40,935 bases of DNA from Alphaproteobacteria bacterium (GTDB lineage: Bacteria; Pseudomonadota; Alphaproteobacteria; Micropepsales; Micropepsaceae). The stretch spans positions 1 to 40,935 of the forward strand of contig JAGWXR010000006.1 in assembly GCA_018969785.1 (NCBI GenBank), read 5' to 3'. Positions 11,431 to 21,969 of the stretch are shown here, piece after piece; position 1 is the first letter of the stretch; each line of letters opens with the position of its first letter. The position numbers and the translations under genes were made by a program. Below the pieces are notes generated by a model that was not told the DNA's origin, did no database searches, and saw nothing but the letters and a program-made list of their open reading frames with translations.

Positions 11431-12780
11431 TCACTTGCCGATGCAGAAGTCGCGGAAGATGACGTCGAGATAATCCTCGACATCGATACGGCCTGTCAGG
11501 CGACCAAGATCGCGGGCTGCCATCCGGATGTCTTCTGCGAGGATGTCGATGCCCGATGCGCGGTGCGCATGGTTGTCGAGGAAGCGCGCGAGGTGCCGTG
11601 TCACCGCATCAAGGGCGTGCCGGTGGCGCGCCCTGGTCAGGGGGGCGGCTTCGGCAGAGCCCGCGCGTGCAACGACTTCGCGAGTCAGCCACGAGACGAG
11701 CGCTTCAATGCCCTGTCCCGTGCGCGCCGAAACATGGAAAACGGGGACATCGCCGGCGCGTGGTGCCGGGGCCTGTGCACCCAGCAGGTCGACCTTGTTG
11801 AGCACGATTGCGTCGGCACCCGGAATGGCCTGCGTCACACGTGAATCCATACCGTCCCCGAGACAGTCGGACACGGCGAGGCGAAGGTCGGCGGCGGCGG
11901 CGCGCGCATGTGCGCGACGCATGCCCTCGGCTTCAATCTCGTCGACCGTGTCCCTCAGTCCAGCGGTGTCGATCAAGGTTACAGCGTAGCCTTCGAGGTC
12001 GAGGTGGACCTCGATGGGATCGCGCGTGGTGCCGGGGATCGGCGAGACGATGGCGACGTCGCGGCGCGCCAGCGCGTTGAGGAGCGAGGACTTGCCGACA
12101 TTGGGGGCGCCGAGGATGACGACGGCGAGGCCATCGCGCGTGATCTCGCCGCTGCGGCTGGCGTCGAGATGACGCTGCAGGTCGGCCCTGAGTGTCGCCA
12201 CCTCGGCGACAACGCCCTCAACGAGGCCTTCGGGGATTTCCTCCTCGGGGAAATCGATGCAGGCTTCGAGGTGGGCGCCCGCCCGAATGAGCGCCTTGCG
12301 CCAAGCGTCGACGCGCTCGCGCAGGCCACCTTCCATCTGCCGCAAGGCCAGGCGCCGCTGGGCTGCGGTCTCGGCGGCGATCAGGTCGGCGAGGCCTTCA
12401 GCCTGCGTGAGGTCGAGCTTGCCGTTGTCGAAGGCGCGGCGCGTGAACTCGCCGGGGTCCGCCGGCCTGAGGCCATCGCAGCAAACGAGGGTGCGGGCCA
12501 GCGCGTCGATAACGGCCCTGCTGCCGTGGATGTGAAACTCGACCGTGTCCTCGCCGGTGAAGCTTGAGGGTGCCGGGAACCAGAGAACGAGGGCGCGGTC
12601 GATGATGTCGCCCGACATGTCCCTGAGCGTGCGCAGCGTGGCTGTCCGCGGTGGAGGCGGCCTGCGGCCTGTCAGCGCCTGCAGGGCGTCTGCGGCCTTG
12701 GGTCCGGAGACCCGGACGATGCTGACGCCAGCCCTGCCACGTGCCGAAGAGAGGGCGAAGATCGTATCCGATCCGGGCAT
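11431..12780 (-). CDS. mnmE: tRNA uridine-5-carboxymethylaminomethyl(34) synthesis GTPase MnmE (TrmE)
   Basis: [26 protein letters not shown]; GTPase [13 protein letters not shown]-terminal FCIGK. Confidence 0.97.
   Translation of the reverse strand: MPGSDTIFALSSARGRAGVSIVRVSGPKAADALQALTGRRPPPPRTATLRTLRDMSGDIIDRALVLWFPAPSSFTGEDTVEFHIHGSRAVIDALARTLVCCDGLRPADPGEFTRRAFDNGKLDLTQAEGLADLIAAETAAQRRLALRQMEGGLRERVDAWRKALIRAGAHLEACIDFPEEEIPEGLVEGVVAEVATLRADLQRHLDASRSGEITRDGLAVVILGAPNVGKSSLLNALARRDVAIVSPIPGTTRDPIEVHLDLEGYAVTLIDTAGLRDTVDEIEAEGMRRAHARAAAADLRLAVSDCLGDGMDSRVTQAIPGADAIVLNKVDLLGAQAPAPRAGDVPVFHVSARTGQGIEALVSWLTREVVARAGSAEAAPLTRARHRHALDAVTRHLARFLDNHAHRASGIDILAEDIRMAARDLGRLTGRIDVEDYLDVIFRDFCIGK
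11833..11848. promoter_or_regulatory. parS-like site inside mnmE (CGTCACACGTGAATCC)
   Basis: GTCACACGTGAATCCA at 11834-11849 is a 16-nt exact match to 11343-11358. Confidence 0.5.
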
Positions 12781-12805
12781 GGGCTCTTGTTCCGCGCGGG
12801 CGGCG

Positions 12806-13093
12806 TTAACCCTTGGTCCTGGTCTTGGGTCCCTCGGGTTCCTTGTCCCGGGTTCCGGAGGGCGCCCATCCGGCAGCGGCAGCCTTGGCGAAGGTCTGGA
12901 AGGCCTCCATGCCCTGTGCCGACCATGGTGCCCATGTCTTCAGCAGCTGTTGCGGGTCGGTCATCGAGAGCGCGTTCATGACCCTGCGCTGGATCTCGGC
13001 CATGACTTCGGCCTGGAGGGGCTCGACGTCCGGCAACCCCATGAAGGCGCGGGCTTCGGCGGGTGTACAATCAACTTCAATTGTGATTTTCAT
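12806..13093 (-). CDS. Small conserved protein, probable DUF6489 family
   Basis: 95 aa [27 protein letters not shown]...; family assignment from memory. Confidence 0.65.
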   Translation of the reverse strand: MKITIEVDCTPAEARAFMGLPDVEPLQAEVMAEIQRRVMNALSMTDPQQLLKTWAPWSAQGMEAFQTFAKAAAAGWAPSGTRDKEPEGPKTRTKG

Positions 13094-13237
13094 CGGGCGT
13101 CCAATCGGCTTTCTGCTTTGGGCTGGCCTTCACGGTGAGTGCGGCTGCACGCATGCAGCGCACCATAGCGCGAACGCCGGCCGGTTGCAGCACAGCTTTT
13201 GATCCTCCGTTTTCCTCTTCAGGGAGCTTGCATACCC

Positions 13238-15298
13238 ATGAACCTGCTCGCCCAGTCGTCGAGCCCCTATCTGCTGCAGCACAAGGACAACCCGGTCCAC
13301 TGGATGGCCTGGGGACCCGACGCCCTCCAGCAGGCCAAGACGTCCGGAAAGCCCATTCTCGTCTCGATCGGCTATACGGCCTGCCACTGGTGCCACGTCA
13401 TGGCGAAGGAAAGCTTCGAGGATGCCGAGACGGCCGGCATGATGAACGAGCTGTTCGTCAACGTGAAGGTCGACCGGGAAGAGCGCCCGGATGTCGACAC
13501 GATCTTCCAGTCATCGATCAACATGATGGGCGAACAAGGCGGCTGGCCGCTCACAATCTTCCTGACACCGGAGGGGGATCCGTACTGGGGCGGCACCTAC
13601 TTCCCGAAGGAAGCGATGTTCGGCAAGCCTGCGTTCAAGGATGTGCTGCGCGAGGTGGCGCGGCTCTACCGCGAGAACGGCGACCAGGTTTCAAAGAACA
13701 CGCAGACCATCCGCGCCGGCCTGCAGAGGGCGTTCGAGACCAGCAGGCCCAGCAGTGCCATGGACCCGGCGACGCTGGAGTTCGCGATGAAGCGGCTCTG
13801 CCAGCAGGTAGACGTGTTCCATGGCGGGCTCATGGGGTCGCCTAAGTTCCCGAACGTGCCTGTCATCGAGTTGCTGTGGCGGGCGTTCTCGAACACGGGC
13901 TACATGCAATTCCGCCAGGCTGTCGACACAACGCTCCTGAACATCTGCCAGGGGGGAATCTACGACCACCTCGGTGGCGGCTTCTCGCGCTACTCCATGG
14001 ACGAGACATGGATGGTGCCGCACTTCGAGAAGATGCTCTACGACAACGCCATGATGATCGACATTCTCACGACCGTCTGGCTTTACAGCAAGAACCCGCT
14101 TTACCGCTCGCGCATCGAAGAGACGGTGACGTGGGTGCTGCGCGACATGGTGGTCGAGGGCGGCGGTTTTGCCTCGTCGCTGGATGCGGACATCGACGGC
14201 AAGGAAGGGGCCTATTACACCTGGACGGAGGCCGAAGTCGACGCGGCCCTCGGAAAGGACGCGCCGCTCTTCAAGCAGGTCTTCGATATCCGCCCCGAAG
14301 GCAACTGGGACGGACGCAACATCGTCCATCGCCTGCGCACGCCGCCGTCGCTGCCCGCCATCCAGGAGGGGAAGCTCAATGCGCTGCGCGAGAAGTTGCT
14401 GAATACCCGCAACCAGCGGCCCAGGCCGGTTCGCGATGACAAGGTGCTTGCCGACTGGAACGGCATGATGATCCGCTCGATCGCCAATGCGGCGGAAGCC
14501 CTCAACCGGGCTGACTGGCAGGCTGCGGCCGTGAAGGCTTTCTGGTTCGTTGCCAACTCGATGTCGTCGGGCAACCGGCTGTTCCATGCGTCGAGGAACG
14601 GGCAGGCGGGTGTGGCCGGGTTCGCCGATGATTATGCGGCGATGTCGCGCGCTGCCCTGACGCTCTACGAGATGACGGGCCACAAGCCCTATCTCGAAAA
14701 GGCGCTCGAGTGGGTGGGTGCGCTCGATACCCATTTCTGGCGCAGCGACCTGGGCGGCTATGCGTTGACCCCCGATGACGCGGAACCCGGGATTGTGCGC
14801 GTGCGTACCGTGCTCGACGGGGCGACACCCGCAGCGAACGGGACAATGGTCGAGGTGCATGCCCGGCTTCTCGGGCTGACCGGGAACCAGCACCATGCCG
14901 AGCGCTACAGCGTGATCGTGCAGACGTTCGCCGACGATGCCCGCCGGCAGCCGGCTGCTGCAGCGACCTATTACAATGGATTCGACCTGCTCCTGCGCGC
15001 CTTCGAGATCGTCATTTTCGGTGACCGAAACTCGCAAGTCACGGCTGCGTTCCGCGATGTGTTCCGGCGCGCGAACCTGTTGAACAGGATCGTGCTGCAC
15101 GTCGCACCGGGCGAAAGCCTGCCAGCGGGACATCCCGCTGCCGGCAAGGGTCCCGTGGATGGAAAGGTGACCGTCTATGTCTGCACGGGGCAGACCTGCT
15201 CGCTCCCGGTCACGGATCCCGTGACGCTCGAGACGCAGCTGAAGGTGCGCGTGATGCCGGGGCAGGCGCCTTCCGTGCCTGCGGCCCCTTCGGCGTAA
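13238..15298 (+). CDS. Thioredoxin domain-containing protein (DUF255 / YyaL-like)
   Basis: [26 protein letters not shown]...[17 protein letters not shown]...[12 protein letters not shown] signature. Confidence 0.93.
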   Translation: MNLLAQSSSPYLLQHKDNPVHWMAWGPDALQQAKTSGKPILVSIGYTACHWCHVMAKESFEDAETAGMMNELFVNVKVDREERPDVDTIFQSSINMMGEQGGWPLTIFLTPEGDPYWGGTYFPKEAMFGKPAFKDVLREVARLYRENGDQVSKNTQTIRAGLQRAFETSRPSSAMDPATLEFAMKRLCQQVDVFHGGLMGSPKFPNVPVIELLWRAFSNTGYMQFRQAVDTTLLNICQGGIYDHLGGGFSRYSMDETWMVPHFEKMLYDNAMMIDILTTVWLYSKNPLYRSRIEETVTWVLRDMVVEGGGFASSLDADIDGKEGAYYTWTEAEVDAALGKDAPLFKQVFDIRPEGNWDGRNIVHRLRTPPSLPAIQEGKLNALREKLLNTRNQRPRPVRDDKVLADWNGMMIRSIANAAEALNRADWQAAAVKAFWFVANSMSSGNRLFHASRNGQAGVAGFADDYAAMSRAALTLYEMTGHKPYLEKALEWVGALDTHFWRSDLGGYALTPDDAEPGIVRVRTVLDGATPAANGTMVEVHARLLGLTGNQHHAERYSVIVQTFADDARRQPAAAATYYNGFDLLLRAFEIVIFGDRNSQVTAAFRDVFRRANLLNRIVLHVAPGESLPAGHPAAGKGPVDGKVTVYVCTGQTCSLPVTDPVTLETQLKVRVMPGQAPSVPAAPSA

Positions 15299-15348
15299 AG
15301 ATGCGCTCGGCCTTGTGAGACGATTATCAAGCGCGGAGAGCGTGAGCC

Positions 15349-16323
15349 ATGATTGCAGCCATTCGCATCTCGCAGACCGGCGGGCCTGACGTCCTCAAGC
15401 TTGAGACGTTCGATCCGGGCCCGCCCAAGGCCGGCGAGGTGAGGGTCCGCCATCGTGCCATCGGCGTGAACTTCATCGACATCTACCATCGCACGGGGCT
15501 CTACAAGCTGCCCCTGCCGACGGGGCTGGGGCTCGAGGCTGCCGGTGAGGTTGAAGCTGTTGGTCCTGGCGTCAGCCGGTTCAATGCTGGGGACAGGGTG
15601 GTTTATGCAAGCGGTCCGATCGGTGCCTATGCGGAATCGTCGAATGTGCCGGCGGACCGTGCCGTGGCGATCCCCGAGGGCATCGCCTTCGACATCGCGG
15701 CGGCCGTCCTTCTCAAGGGCCTGACGGCCCACTACCTGCTGCGGCGTACCTATCCGGTGAAGCCAGGGCAGACGATCCTGTTCCATGCCGCTGCCGGCGG
15801 TGTCGGCGTGATCGCCGTGCAGTGGGCCAAGCGGCTGGGGGCCAGCGTGATCGGCACCGTCGGGAGCGACAGCAAGGTCGAGATCGCCCGGAGCCTGGGC
15901 TGCGACCATGTCATCGTGCCTGCGCGGGAAAACATCGCGAACCGGGTGCGCGAGATCACGGGTGGCAAGGGCGTGCCGGTCGCCTATGACTCGATCGGAC
16001 GCGACACGTTCATGGCAACGCTCGACAGCCTCGCGCCGCTGGGCCTGTTCGTGAGCTTCGGCAATGCCAGCGGTCCGGTGCCTCCATTCGATGGCGCGCT
16101 GCTGGCGCAGAAGGGTTCGCTGTTCTTCACGCGCCCGACGCTGATGCACTATGTCACCACCGCCGACGAACTCGACGCGGGGGCGGGCGAGTTGTTCGAC
16201 CTCATCCGGCGCGGGGATATCCGGATCAAGCCGCCGCGCCGCTTTCCGCTGGCGCAGGCCGCGGACGCGCACCGGGCGCTTGAGAGCCGGCAGACCACCG
16301 GTTCGCTTGTGCTGGTGCCCTAG
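15349..16323 (+). CDS. NADPH:quinone reductase / zinc-type alcohol dehydrogenase-like MDR protein
   Basis: 324 aa; GVNFIDIYHRTGLY, HAAAGGVGVIAVQWAKRLGA; QOR family. Confidence 0.9.
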   Translation: MIAAIRISQTGGPDVLKLETFDPGPPKAGEVRVRHRAIGVNFIDIYHRTGLYKLPLPTGLGLEAAGEVEAVGPGVSRFNAGDRVVYASGPIGAYAESSNVPADRAVAIPEGIAFDIAAAVLLKGLTAHYLLRRTYPVKPGQTILFHAAAGGVGVIAVQWAKRLGASVIGTVGSDSKVEIARSLGCDHVIVPARENIANRVREITGGKGVPVAYDSIGRDTFMATLDSLAPLGLFVSFGNASGPVPPFDGALLAQKGSLFFTRPTLMHYVTTADELDAGAGELFDLIRRGDIRIKPPRRFPLAQAADAHRALESRQTTGSLVLVP

Positions 16324-16372
16324 CCGAATTGCAATCCCGCTCGTGCCGTAACAGCGAGGGCAGCTTCCACCC

Positions 16373-16990
16373 TCACGCGGGCTGGCGCAGGTAGATCGAT
16401 CTCTTCGGTCGATCGAACACCCGGCCGATCATCGGCACGAATGCCTCGAGCGGCATCGAGGTGAAACCGGGATCAAACGAGTTCTGATCGTAGAGATGAC
16501 AGAACTGGGCCGTGGCCTCGAAGTGGGGGTGGCCGCGGTACTGGTCGCGCATGTTCCGATCGAGACCGAGGAAGTGGAAGAAGTAGTAGCCCTGGAAGAC
16601 CGCATGTTGCTCGACGATCCAGTGGTTCTTCTCCGAGACGTAGGGTTTCACGATGGAGGCCGCGATGTCGGCATGATTGGACGGACCGAGGGTGTCGCCG
16701 ATGTCATGCAGCAGGGCGCAGACGACGTACTCCTCGTCCTCGCCAGCCTGAAAGGCCCGCGTCGCCGTCTGCAGGGAGTGCTCGAGGCGATCAACCGGGT
16801 ATCCGCCGCAGTCCCCCTTGAGCAGGTTCAGGTGCGCGACAATCCGGTTGGGCAGGTCTTTCTGGAAGGGACGGGCATGGCGAGAGATGGCCGCCCAGTC
16901 CTCGGCCGTTCCCTCGAGCATCGAGGTGTAGGTCGCCTGGTCCCTGGTTTCGTCCGACATCGCCTTCTCCATGGTTCTCGCGCCGGACAC
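16373..16990 (-). CDS. HD-domain protein (possible PhnZ/COG4341-like diiron oxygenase rather than hydrolase)
   Basis: EHSLQ...LLHDIGD...NHADIAA...QHAVFQGYYFF spacing of His and Asp ligands. Confidence 0.75.
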   Translation of the reverse strand: MSGARTMEKAMSDETRDQATYTSMLEGTAEDWAAISRHARPFQKDLPNRIVAHLNLLKGDCGGYPVDRLEHSLQTATRAFQAGEDEEYVVCALLHDIGDTLGPSNHADIAASIVKPYVSEKNHWIVEQHAVFQGYYFFHFLGLDRNMRDQYRGHPHFEATAQFCHLYDQNSFDPGFTSMPLEAFVPMIGRVFDRPKRSIYLRQPA

Positions 16991-17091
16991 AGACTGACCG
17001 GACTCAGGCCACCGGTCAAATCCCGAGCGTTGACGCAGACGGCAAAGCCCTGAAGACTGCGCCCCTGGCGAAAAGCAAGGAGGCTCAGGTC

Positions 17092-17895
17092 ATGACGGAC
17101 AAGCTCAAGGGACGCGTTGCCCTGGTCACGGGCGGGGCGCGGGGCATCGGGGCCGCGTCGGCAAAGGCGCTGGCGGCCGAGGGTGCGGCCGTGCTGATCA
17201 CCGACCTTCTCGACGAAGCCGGACAGGACACAGCAAGCGCGATCGTGCAGGCGGGCGGGCGGGCCGGCTACATGCGCCACGATGTCCGTGACGAGGCGGC
17301 CTGGCTTGCTGCGGTGGCGGAAGCCGAGAAGCGGTTCGGCGGGCTCGACATCCTCGTGAACAACGCGGGCATCTTTGCCCTGAAGCCCATGCCGATGACG
17401 ACGCTGGAGGAGTTCCGCAACATGCAGGCAGTCAATGTCGAGGGGGTGTTCCTTGGCATGAAGTCGGCGCTGCCTGCGCTGTCGAAGCGGGCGGGGCAGT
17501 GGGCAGGTGGCAGCTCGATCATCAACATCTCGTCGGTGGCCGGCATCAACGGGGCGGCCTTCGCGGTGCCGTACAATGCATCGAAGGGTGCCGTGCGGCT
17601 CATGACCAAGGGCGCGGCGCTCGAGTGTGCGCGGCTTGGCCTCAAGATCCGCGTGAATTCGGTCCATCCCGGCGTCATCGAGACCATGATGGGGCAGAAG
17701 GTGATGGATGACTATGTGGCGGCGGGTGCCGGCAGCGCCAATGAAGTGCGCGCCGAGGTCATCGCGCTGCACCCGATCGGGCGCATCGGCCTGCCGACGG
17801 AAATCGGGAGCGCGGTTGCTTTCCTGGCCTGCGATGACTCGGCCTTCATGACCGGTACGGAGATCATCGTCGATGGCGGCATCACGGCCCGCTGA
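17092..17895 (+). CDS. SDR-family oxidoreductase
   Basis: TGGARGIGAASAKAL, NNAG, YNASKGAVRLMTK, C-terminal DGGITAR. Confidence 0.92.
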   Translation: MTDKLKGRVALVTGGARGIGAASAKALAAEGAAVLITDLLDEAGQDTASAIVQAGGRAGYMRHDVRDEAAWLAAVAEAEKRFGGLDILVNNAGIFALKPMPMTTLEEFRNMQAVNVEGVFLGMKSALPALSKRAGQWAGGSSIINISSVAGINGAAFAVPYNASKGAVRLMTKGAALECARLGLKIRVNSVHPGVIETMMGQKVMDDYVAAGAGSANEVRAEVIALHPIGRIGLPTEIGSAVAFLACDDSAFMTGTEIIVDGGITAR

Positions 17896-17913
17896 AGCCG
17901 TCCCTGATTGCCA

Positions 17914-18777
17914 TCACGACCGGGACTGGAAGCCCGTGCAGCGCACGTAGGAGCGCTTCCATTGCGGGATCGTGATCCCGCCAGCGCGCGGTTCGACATG
18001 GATGGTCTCGGGCAAGGCCTTGGTGTCGTCGAAGTCCCTGAGGCGGACCACGTATTTTCCTCCCTCGAAGTGTACGGACTCGATCCGCCAGTCTGAAATC
18101 GGATCGAGCGGGATCTTCACGGGCTTCTTCGAGGCAAGCCTGTCTGCAACCGCGAAGCTGTTCCAGCGGCTGAGCCGGAACTGCGACGGTCCGACCAGTG
18201 CAAAAAAGAGATACTGGGTTTCCTGGACTGCACAACGGTCGCCGGACTTCGGTGCGATGCGCTCATCGATGAAGAAGGCCTCGTCGCCTGGCAGGTCGGA
18301 GGCCAGCAACTTCATGGCGTCGGCGTCGATGTCGATGGCGCTTCGGTCGGCGGGCAGTTCGCAGCGCTTGAACACCATCATGTCGACGTCACCGCCCACG
18401 GAGGCGGATGACCTGACGCGTGACATGATGCGGTCGGTGTCGGGACGAAACCGGAAAACGGTATCATTTGCCGTGAGGCTGACCACACCGTTTTCCTCCG
18501 TTGCGGCAGCAATCATGCCGCGCAAGGCGGTTTCGCTGCCATCGCTGTAGAAGATGACGCCGCCGGTTCGCTGGAACTCGATGGCAAGGGTTGTCGCCCC
18601 CGGCGGTGGTGCAATGCGCGAGCACAGCTTGTCGGCGCTGACGTCGGCGGGCAGTCCGCTCCAGACCCCCTCGAGCCAGGCCTGGCGCTCGGGCGAGATT
18701 TCAACGGTGGCAGCGGCTGCGGCCTGCGCAGTCCACAGGCATGCGATCCAGAATGCGAATGCAAAAGCGGCGCGCAT
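17914..18777 (-). CDS. Secreted protein of unknown function
   Basis: Signal peptide MRAAFAFAFWIACLWTAQAAAA; no recognised domain; start placed at MRAAFAF (ORF track start at 18810). Confidence 0.7.
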   Translation of the reverse strand: MRAAFAFAFWIACLWTAQAAAAATVEISPERQAWLEGVWSGLPADVSADKLCSRIAPPPGATTLAIEFQRTGGVIFYSDGSETALRGMIAAATEENGVVSLTANDTVFRFRPDTDRIMSRVRSSASVGGDVDMMVFKRCELPADRSAIDIDADAMKLLASDLPGDEAFFIDERIAPKSGDRCAVQETQYLFFALVGPSQFRLSRWNSFAVADRLASKKPVKIPLDPISDWRIESVHFEGGKYVVRLRDFDDTKALPETIHVEPRAGGITIPQWKRSYVRCTGFQSRS

Positions 18778-18883
18778 CGACGAACCCTCCCGACAGCCGG
18801 CCCCTTGCACCCGCTCGGGACCGGTGCGCCGATGCTAGCCAATCGGCCGGCTTGCGTCACGCCTCTCGCGAGGGCAGGGAGGC

Positions 18884-18909
18884 GGGGGGTCCCTTCGCGG
18901 GAAACCCCC
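18884..18909. terminator. Possible terminator hairpin downstream of rho (convergence with the upstream spacer)
   Basis: GGGGGGTCCC-TTCGC-GGGAAACCCCC: GC-rich stem with small bulge immediately 3' of the rho stop; no clear U-tract. Confidence 0.35.
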
Positions 18910-18918
18910 GGCTGGCGA

Positions 18919-20193
18919 TCAGGTATTCATCGCGTCGAAGAAGTCCGAGTTCTGCTTGGTGCTCTTGAGCTTGTCGAGCAGGAACTCGATGGCGTCGGTC
19001 GCGCCCATCGGGTTGAGGATGCGGCGCAGGACGTACATCTTCTGCAGGACGTTGCGGTCCACGAGGAGTTCTTCCTTGCGGGTGCCCGACTTGAGGATGT
19101 CGATCGCAGGGAAGACGCGCTTGTCGGCGACCTTGCGGTCGAGGATGATTTCCGAGTTACCCGTGCCCTTGAATTCCTCGAAGATCACTTCGTCCATTCG
19201 GCTGCCCGTGTCGATGAGGGCGGTCGAGATGATCGTCAGCGAACCGCCTTCCTCGACGTTGCGCGCCGCGCCAAAGAAGCGCTTGGGGCGCTGCAATGCG
19301 TTTGCGTCGACACCGCCCGTCAGCACCTTGCCGGAGGAGGGGACGACGGTGTTGTAGGCACGGCCGAGGCGCGTGATGTTGTCGAGCAGGATGACGACGT
19401 CTCGTCCGTACTCGACGAGGCGCTTGGCCTTCTCGATCACCATCTCGGCGACCTGCACGTGGCGCGTGGCCGGTTCGTCGAAGGTGGAGGAGATGACCTC
19501 GCCCTTCACCGTGCGCTGCATGTCGGTCACTTCTTCCGGACGTTCGTCGATCAGGAGAACGATGAGGTAGACCTCGGGGTGATTGATCGCGATCGCCTTG
19601 GCAATGTTCTGCAGCAGGATGGTCTTGCCGACGCGGGGCGGCGCCACGATGAGGCAGCGCTGGCCCTTGCCGATGGGCGCCACGATGTCGATGACGCGGC
19701 CGGACCGGTCCTTGAGCGTGGGGTCCTGGATTTCCATCTTGAGCCGCTCATCGGGATAGAGCGGGGTGAGGTTGTCGAAGTGGACCTTGTGGCGCTGCTT
19801 TTCCGGATCCTCGAAGTTGACCGTGTTGACCTTGAGCAGCGCGAAATAGCGTTCACCGTCCTTGGGTCCGCGGATCGGGCCTTCGACGGTGTCCCCGGTG
19901 CGCAGGGCAAAGCGGCGGATCTGGGTCGGGCTGACATAGATGTCGTCGGGGCCCGGCAGGTAGTTCGACTCTGGCGCCCGGAGGAAACCAAAGCCGTCGG
20001 GCAGGACCTCGACCACGCCGGAACCGGTGATCTCGACAGCCTGTTCGGCCAGCTGCTTGAGGATGGCGAACATCATGTCCTGCTTGCGCATCGCGCTCGC
20101 ATTCTCGATCTTCAGCTCTTCGGCGAGTTCAAGGAGAGCGGCCGGGGACCTGGACTTGAGGTCCTGGAGCTTCATCACGTCTTGAAGCGACAT
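18919..20193 (-). CDS. rho: Transcription termination factor Rho
   Basis: [44 protein letters not shown]; 424 aa. Confidence 0.98.
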   Translation of the reverse strand: MSLQDVMKLQDLKSRSPAALLELAEELKIENASAMRKQDMMFAILKQLAEQAVEITGSGVVEVLPDGFGFLRAPESNYLPGPDDIYVSPTQIRRFALRTGDTVEGPIRGPKDGERYFALLKVNTVNFEDPEKQRHKVHFDNLTPLYPDERLKMEIQDPTLKDRSGRVIDIVAPIGKGQRCLIVAPPRVGKTILLQNIAKAIAINHPEVYLIVLLIDERPEEVTDMQRTVKGEVISSTFDEPATRHVQVAEMVIEKAKRLVEYGRDVVILLDNITRLGRAYNTVVPSSGKVLTGGVDANALQRPKRFFGAARNVEEGGSLTIISTALIDTGSRMDEVIFEEFKGTGNSEIILDRKVADKRVFPAIDILKSGTRKEELLVDRNVLQKMYVLRRILNPMGATDAIEFLLDKLKSTKQNSDFFDAMNT

Positions 20194-20491
20194 AGGTAGT
20201 AAACTCTCTGGTCAGGGGAAGTTGAGGCAAAGGGGTTCCGGTTTGTCGGTCCCTGGTTTGAGCCAATCGCCAGCGCAGGGGGATCCGGAAGGGATAAGGA
20301 GGTCATCTTCTCGTTCGGCGAGCCCGGACGGGGTCCAAGCCAGAGTCTGCGCGCAAAGCCTGAGGCTTCGGGTTAACGTTCCGGACGATTTCGGAGAACG
20401 CAGAACTTATACCCCAGAACAGACCTGCTTTGAAAGGGTCATTTTTCCTGTTTGGTTGTCGGCAGCAAAACGCGTGCTTTTGCCCCGAAAA

Positions 20492-20935
20492 TCAGAAGGG
20501 TTTCACGACCACCAGGATGACGATGACAATCATCAGAACGGCTGGTACCTCGTTCACGATCCGGTAGAAGCGCTGCGTGCGCGTGTTGGCGTTGCGTTCG
20601 AAATCGCGGCGCCAGCGCGAGAACATGCCGTGCATGCCCGACAGGCCGATCACGAGGGTGAACTTGGCGAGGAACCAGCCGCTGGTCCAGGCCGAGAGGG
20701 CCTCGACCAGAAGAAGTCCGAGCACCCAGACCGCCACCATCGAGGGGTTGATGATGATGCGCATTAGCTTGCGCTCCATCAGGACGAAGCGGTCGTACTC
20801 GGGCGTGCCGGGCCTGGTCTCGCAGTGATAGACGAAGAGGCGGGGCAAATAGAGCATGCCGGCCATCCATGCGATCACCGCGATGATGTGGAAGGCCTTG
20901 AGCCAGGGGTAGAGCGGCTGGAGCAGGTCGGTCAT
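20492..20935 (-). CDS. hemJ: Protoporphyrinogen oxidase HemJ
   Basis: Start at MTDLLQPLYPWLKAFHIIAVIAWMAGMLYLPRLFVYH; four-TM UPF0093 family; ATGA overlap with hemH. Confidence 0.93.
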   Translation of the reverse strand: MTDLLQPLYPWLKAFHIIAVIAWMAGMLYLPRLFVYHCETRPGTPEYDRFVLMERKLMRIIINPSMVAVWVLGLLLVEALSAWTSGWFLAKFTLVIGLSGMHGMFSRWRRDFERNANTRTQRFYRIVNEVPAVLMIVIVILVVVKPF

Positions 20936-21969
20936 GCCGCCGCGCCCTGCATCGCGCACTGGCTGCAGGTGCCCGGGCAGACGCGCTTGCCGGTTCCGCT
21001 GGCCACGCCCGTGCGGCCGAGGTTTGCCTTCACGAGCGCTGCGAGGCCCGCCACGAAGGCCGGGTGGGTTCCGACGGCGGGGACGCGCGCGTAGTGGGGG
21101 ACACCGCTCTCGTGTGCCTTTTCGGCATACTCGATGTCGAGTTCGACGAGCGTTTCGGAATGCTCGGAGACGAAGGCCACCGGCACGATCACGAGCGCCT
21201 TGCCCTCCTTGCCGGCGGCCTCGATCTCGGTCTCGGTCGCCGGACCGATCCACTTCAGGGGGCCGACACGGCTCTGATAGCTGATGCGCCAGTCAAGCCC
21301 GTCGATCGCGAGGGCCGATGCAATCGCTGCCGCGCTCTGCTCGACCTGTGCCTGGTAGGGGTCGCCACCCTTCACGACATTTTCCGGCAGCCCGTGGGCC
21401 GAGAAGAGCACGCGGTACTTCACGCCCTGTGGTACCGAGCCGAGTGTCTCGCGGATGAGGTCGGCATAGGCGTCGACGAAGCCCCTGTCGGTCGCGTAGC
21501 AGCAGAGCGTGAAGGTGGGGGCGTCGAGCTTGCGGGCGCGGGCTTCGGCCTGCCACTCGCGCACGGAGGAGCGCGAGGTGGTGGTTGAGAATTGCGGGTA
21601 AAGCGGCAGCAGGATGATCCTGTCGGGCCGGAAGCGGCGCACCTGCTCGACCACGTCGGCGGCGCGGGGCGAGGAGTAGCGCATGGCCACGAATACCTCG
21701 ACGTGATCGTCGCTGCCCTGCAGGGCGGACTGAAGGGCAGAGGCCTGGTTGTAGGTCTGTCCGAGGATCGGCGAGCTGCCGCCGAGTTTCTTGTAGATCT
21801 CGGTGGCGACGGGTGCGCGCCTCGAGGAGATCAGCTTTGCCACAAGCCACCGCAGCGGGTTCGGCAGACGGATGATCGCCGGATCGTTGAAGAGGTTGAA
21901 GAGAAAGGGCTTCACGTCAGCGAGGGAGCCCGGGCCTCCGAGATTGAAAAGGACGACGGCCGTTCTCAT
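20932..21969 (-). CDS. hemH: Ferrochelatase
   Basis: AVVLFNLGGPGSLADVKPFLFNLFND; LFSAHGLPENVV; C-terminal Cys motif CPGTCSQC. Confidence 0.96.
   Translation of the reverse strand: MRTAVVLFNLGGPGSLADVKPFLFNLFNDPAIIRLPNPLRWLVAKLISSRRAPVATEIYKKLGGSSPILGQTYNQASALQSALQGSDDHVEVFVAMRYSSPRAADVVEQVRRFRPDRIILLPLYPQFSTTTSRSSVREWQAEARARKLDAPTFTLCCYATDRGFVDAYADLIRETLGSVPQGVKYRVLFSAHGLPENVVKGGDPYQAQVEQSAAAIASALAIDGLDWRISYQSRVGPLKWIGPATETEIEAAGKEGKALVIVPVAFVSEHSETLVELDIEYAEKAHESGVPHYARVPAVGTHPAFVAGLAALVKANLGRTGVASGTGKRVCPGTCSQCAMQGAAA

Noticed and set aside
13691-15133. 480-aa antisense ORF over the DUF255 thioredoxin-like gene
   Set aside because: Antisense to a clearly conserved protein; no domain features.
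18805-20199. 464-aa plus-strand ORF antisense to rho
   Set aside because: rho is unambiguous; the mirrored frame is a GC-codon artefact.
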